This document shows positions 14,817-16,726 of a stretch of 16,726 nt of DNA, one piece after another. The position numbers were made by a program, and so were the translations under genes. Positions within the stretch are counted from its first letter, which is position 1; every line of letters starts with the position of its first letter. The DNA comes from CAYPHJ01 sp964410485 (GTDB lineage Bacteria > Desulfobacterota > Binatia > UBA9968). The notes under the pieces are model-generated. The model saw only the letters and a list, made by a program, of their open reading frames with translations, did not search any database and was not told the DNA's origin. Location of the stretch: the NCBI GenBank assembly GCA_964410485.1, contig CAYPHJ010000100.1:1-16726 (forward strand), in the 5' to 3' direction.

Positions 14817-15669
14817 AGACGTAAAAACCTCTACCCGTCTTGCGTCCCAAGTTTCCACCCATCACCATGCGATGCTGGATCGGGCTTGGGCGAAAACGTG
14901 GATCCTGAAAAAACGAGTTATAGAGGGACTCGGTAGCGGCGAAATTGATATCGTTGCCGATGAGATCCATCAGCTCGAATGGTCCCATGCGAAAGTTGCC
15001 CGCCTCTTTCATGATGCGATCGACGGACTCCACGCTTGCGCCACCATCGCCGAGAATACGGAGGGCCTCATTATAGAAGGGACGGGCCACCCGGTTGACG
15101 ATAAAACCAGGCGTGTCTTTCGCTCGTGCCGGCGTCTTACCCATCTGGCGCATCAGTTCGGTCGCTTTTTCAATGGTTGCCTGGCTAGTGCGGTCGCCCT
15201 GAACGACTTCCACGAGCGCCATCAAAGGCGGCGGGTTGAAGAAGTGAAGCCCCAAGACCCTCTCGGGTCGGCGCGTACTTGCCGCTATGGCGGTTACGGA
15301 AAAAGAGGACGTATTTGTGGCGATGAGCGCCGCCGGATTACAGATTGAATCTATCTGCTTAAAAACGTCGCGTTTGAGATCGAGTCTTTCCGGCACGGCC
15401 TCTATAACAAGCGCGCTATCTTTAAAATTCTCCAGGCTGGTCGTGCTCTGCAGGCGAGTGAGGATTGCTTTTTCGTCTTCCGTGCTGAGCTTTCCCCTTT
15501 CGCGGCTTCCCTGGAGAAACGAGCGGATGCGTCCCAGTCCCTTGTCAATGAATTCCTCAGCAATGTCGTACAGCAGGGTTTCAAATCCAGCCTGCGCCGC
15601 CACTTGAGCGATGCCTGCTCCCATGGTACCGGCACCCAGGACGCCGATTTTTTCTGTCTTGTGACTCAT
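14803..15669 (-). CDS. 3-hydroxyacyl-CoA dehydrogenase
   Basis: This 288-residue NAD-dependent dehydrogenase oxidizes 3-hydroxyacyl-CoA to 3-oxoacyl-CoA, the third beta-oxidation step. GAGTMG (12-17) is the nucleotide loop and D35 the likely ribose-binding acid, and NTSS is at 119-122 with S121. The catalytic dyad H142 and E154 lies in LGLHFFNPPPLMALVEV, with N192 in GFIVNRVARPFYNEA. All match human short-chain dehydrogenase S137, H158, E170 and N208. Length is normal for the single-function HbdA/PaaH group. The gene starts with ATG, with GAGGG about 11 bases upstream. Its end, GAAAAAAAATAA, overlaps the start of the degenerate paralogue. It sits between a crotonase and a thiolase and forms a beta-oxidation set with them. 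Confidence 0.95.
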   Translation of the reverse strand: MSHKTEKIGVLGAGTMGAGIAQVAAQAGFETLLYDIAEEFIDKGLGRIRSFLQGSRERGKLSTEDEKAILTRLQSTTSLENFKDSALVIEAVPERLDLKRDVFKQIDSICNPAALIATNTSSFSVTAIAASTRRPERVLGLHFFNPPPLMALVEVVQGDRTSQATIEKATELMRQMGKTPARAKDTPGFIVNRVARPFYNEALRILGDGGASVESVDRIMKEAGNFRMGPFELMDLIGNDINFAATESLYNSFFQDPRFRPSPIQHRMVMGGNLGRKTGRGFYVYEKK

Positions 15670-15679
15670 TGCGTTTGCA

Positions 15680-15829
15680 CCCTCACCCCTTCCCTCCCAG
15701 AGGGCGAGGGCGGAGGATTGACAGTGGAACTGCTTTTATTTCGCCACCACCACTTCAGCCTCGGCACGGTGAAAAACTACGTAGCTGCATCCATTCCCTC
15801 GCCCCTTGGGAGAGACTTAGGGGTAAGGG
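15680..15829. repeat. CCCTCACCCC-type inverted repeat
   Basis: The left arm (15680-15710, CCCTCACCCCTTCCCTCCCAGAGGGCGAGGG) and right arm (15796-15829) are imperfect reverse complements. They are separated by about 85 bases with no gene. The family is widespread as an intergenic palindrome. The repeat fills the 162-base gap between the crotonase gene and the dehydrogenase gene, so it would be within one transcript. Confidence 0.75.
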
Positions 15830-15831
15830 CT

Positions 15832-16611
15832 CTATTTTCCTTTGAATACCGGCGCGCGCTTTTCCAAAAACGCGCGCACGCCCTCATCGTAATCGGCGCT
15901 CCTTCCCGCGATCTCCTGCAGATGGGCTTCATAGTCCAAATCAGATTCTAGCTGCGGCATCATGGCGTGATTAACCGCGCGTTTAATGAGTCCGAGTGAG
16001 CGCGGTCCCTGGGCAATCTTCTCGGCGATTTCTCTTGCCGACTGGGTGAATTCGGCCGCCGGAAAAACGCGAGCGACAAGTCCGATCCGCAGTGCTTCTT
16101 GAGCATCTACGGCATCTCCCAGGAGCAGGAGTTCCATGGCCTTGCTGATCCCCACCAGGCGCGGAAGGATAAAACTGCCGCCCGAATCCGGCGCCAGGCC
16201 GACACGCACAAATGACTGAATAAATTTTGCTTCTTCGGAGGCGACTCTCAAATCGCAGGCCAAGGCGAGATTGCAGCCGGCTCCCGCGGCAACCCCATTT
16301 ACCGCCGCCAGCACGATTTTTTCCGATTGGCGAATCTGGCGGATAAGCGGATTATATTTTTCGCGCAGTGAGGCTCCGAGGGAGCCCTTTTGGTCGGGCG
16401 TGCGGCCTTTGAGATCCTGCCCGGCGCAAAAGGCGCGCCCCGCCCCGGTGATCATCAAACAGCGCACCGACGTATCGCGTTCGGCCTCTCTCAAGGCATC
16501 AAGCAGTTCTTTGTTCATCTCGGGCACGAAAGCGTTCAGCGCCTGAGCCCGGTTTAGCGTAATCGTGGCGACGCCGGTTTCCTTTTCAACGATGATCGTC
16601 TCGTAACCCAC
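15832..16611 (-). CDS. Enoyl-CoA hydratase/isomerase family protein, PaaG-like
   Basis: This 259-residue crotonase-fold protein handles enoyl-CoA thioesters. The oxyanion hole is formed by AFCAGQDL (60-67) and NGVAAGAGCN (105-114). The catalytic region is VGLAPDSGGSFILPRLVG. The acid is an aspartate (D142) in PDSGG, the arrangement seen in PaaG isomerase rather than the paired glutamates of a classic hydratase. SEEAKFIQSFVRVGLAPDSGG is close to the PaaG pattern. It may therefore isomerize a ring or a double bond, or act as a hydratase with other residues. The GTG start is preceded by AGGA at eight bases. It is the first gene of the minus-strand acyl-CoA operon. Confidence 0.9.
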   Translation of the reverse strand: MGYETIIVEKETGVATITLNRAQALNAFVPEMNKELLDALREAERDTSVRCLMITGAGRAFCAGQDLKGRTPDQKGSLGASLREKYNPLIRQIRQSEKIVLAAVNGVAAGAGCNLALACDLRVASEEAKFIQSFVRVGLAPDSGGSFILPRLVGISKAMELLLLGDAVDAQEALRIGLVARVFPAAEFTQSAREIAEKIAQGPRSLGLIKRAVNHAMMPQLESDLDYEAHLQEIAGRSADYDEGVRAFLEKRAPVFKGK

Positions 16612-16650
16612 CGTGCTTGTCCTGAAATTTGTCGCGGCAAAGTAAAAACA

Positions 16651-16726
16651 GAGACCTCACCACGAAGGTCACAGCGCGGCAGAGCCGCAACCAAATGGGA
16701 AAAAGAGTTCACCACGAAGGCACGAA
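16651..16726. repeat. Dispersed CACGAAGG repeat, right copy
   Basis: The motif 'caccacgaagg' occurs twice (about 16658-16668 and 16710-16720) with different extensions. Bases 16673-16689 are the exact reverse complement of window bases 1-17. The repeat lies upstream of the acyl-CoA operon, in the region that should hold its promoter. I could not identify convincing -35 and -10 boxes. Confidence 0.6.

Noticed and set aside
14521..15348. Plus-strand frame of 275 codons across the two dehydrogenase genes
   Set aside because: It is antisense to the intact dehydrogenase and its paralogue, and shows no family motif.

Overview
The window carries two gene blocks that converge near 6.9-7.2 kb. The plus-strand block (about 99-6870) has eight genes and the minus-strand block (about 7215-16611) has seven. 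Codon usage is even and moderately GC-rich. The MacAB-type exporter and the AsmA-type protein point to a diderm (Gram-negative) bacterium. A DUF4911 protein, together with spacers full of palindromic low-complexity repeats, suggests an uncultivated lineage around the former Deltaproteobacteria (Desulfobacterota/Binatota-like). That placement is an inference from gene families, not a measurement.

Plus strand, first half (99-3502): a flavin-centred run. It starts with a DUF120 protein homologous to the archaeal CTP-dependent riboflavin kinase, which overlaps a UbiX-type flavin prenyltransferase, which overlaps a type 2 (FMN-dependent) isopentenyl-diphosphate isomerase. Two small FMN split-barrel (PNPOx-like) proteins follow. 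UbiX joins FMN to a dimethylallyl phosphate to make prenyl-FMN. The genes beside it are related to enzymes that make FMN and dimethylallyl diphosphate, so the trio reads as a dedicated prenyl-FMN supply cassette. No UbiD decarboxylase, the usual user of prenyl-FMN, lies in the window. The second split-barrel gene overlaps the first gene of a MacAB-like tripartite exporter (3499-6870: adaptor, separate ATPase, separate permease).

Convergent spacer (6871-7214): no gene; a stack of short perfect hairpins.

Minus strand, read from its promoter end (16611 down to 7215): a PaaG-like crotonase, a 3-hydroxyacyl-CoA dehydrogenase, a shortened dehydrogenase paralogue that has lost most catalytic residues, and a PcaF/PaaJ-like thiolase. 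Together these make most of a beta-oxidation module of the kind used for phenylacetate or beta-ketoadipate type acyl-CoAs, although the true substrate cannot be read from sequence. A large AsmA-like envelope protein, a small DUF4911 protein and RNase R follow.

Spacers: most gene-free stretches hold inverted repeats. They include three locus-specific word repeats (near 2222, 5519 and 10067), a MITE-like palindrome (9411-9549), and common dispersed palindromes. A 17-base sequence occurs at both window ends in opposite orientation. I saw no tRNA, rRNA, CRISPR array, integrase or transposase.
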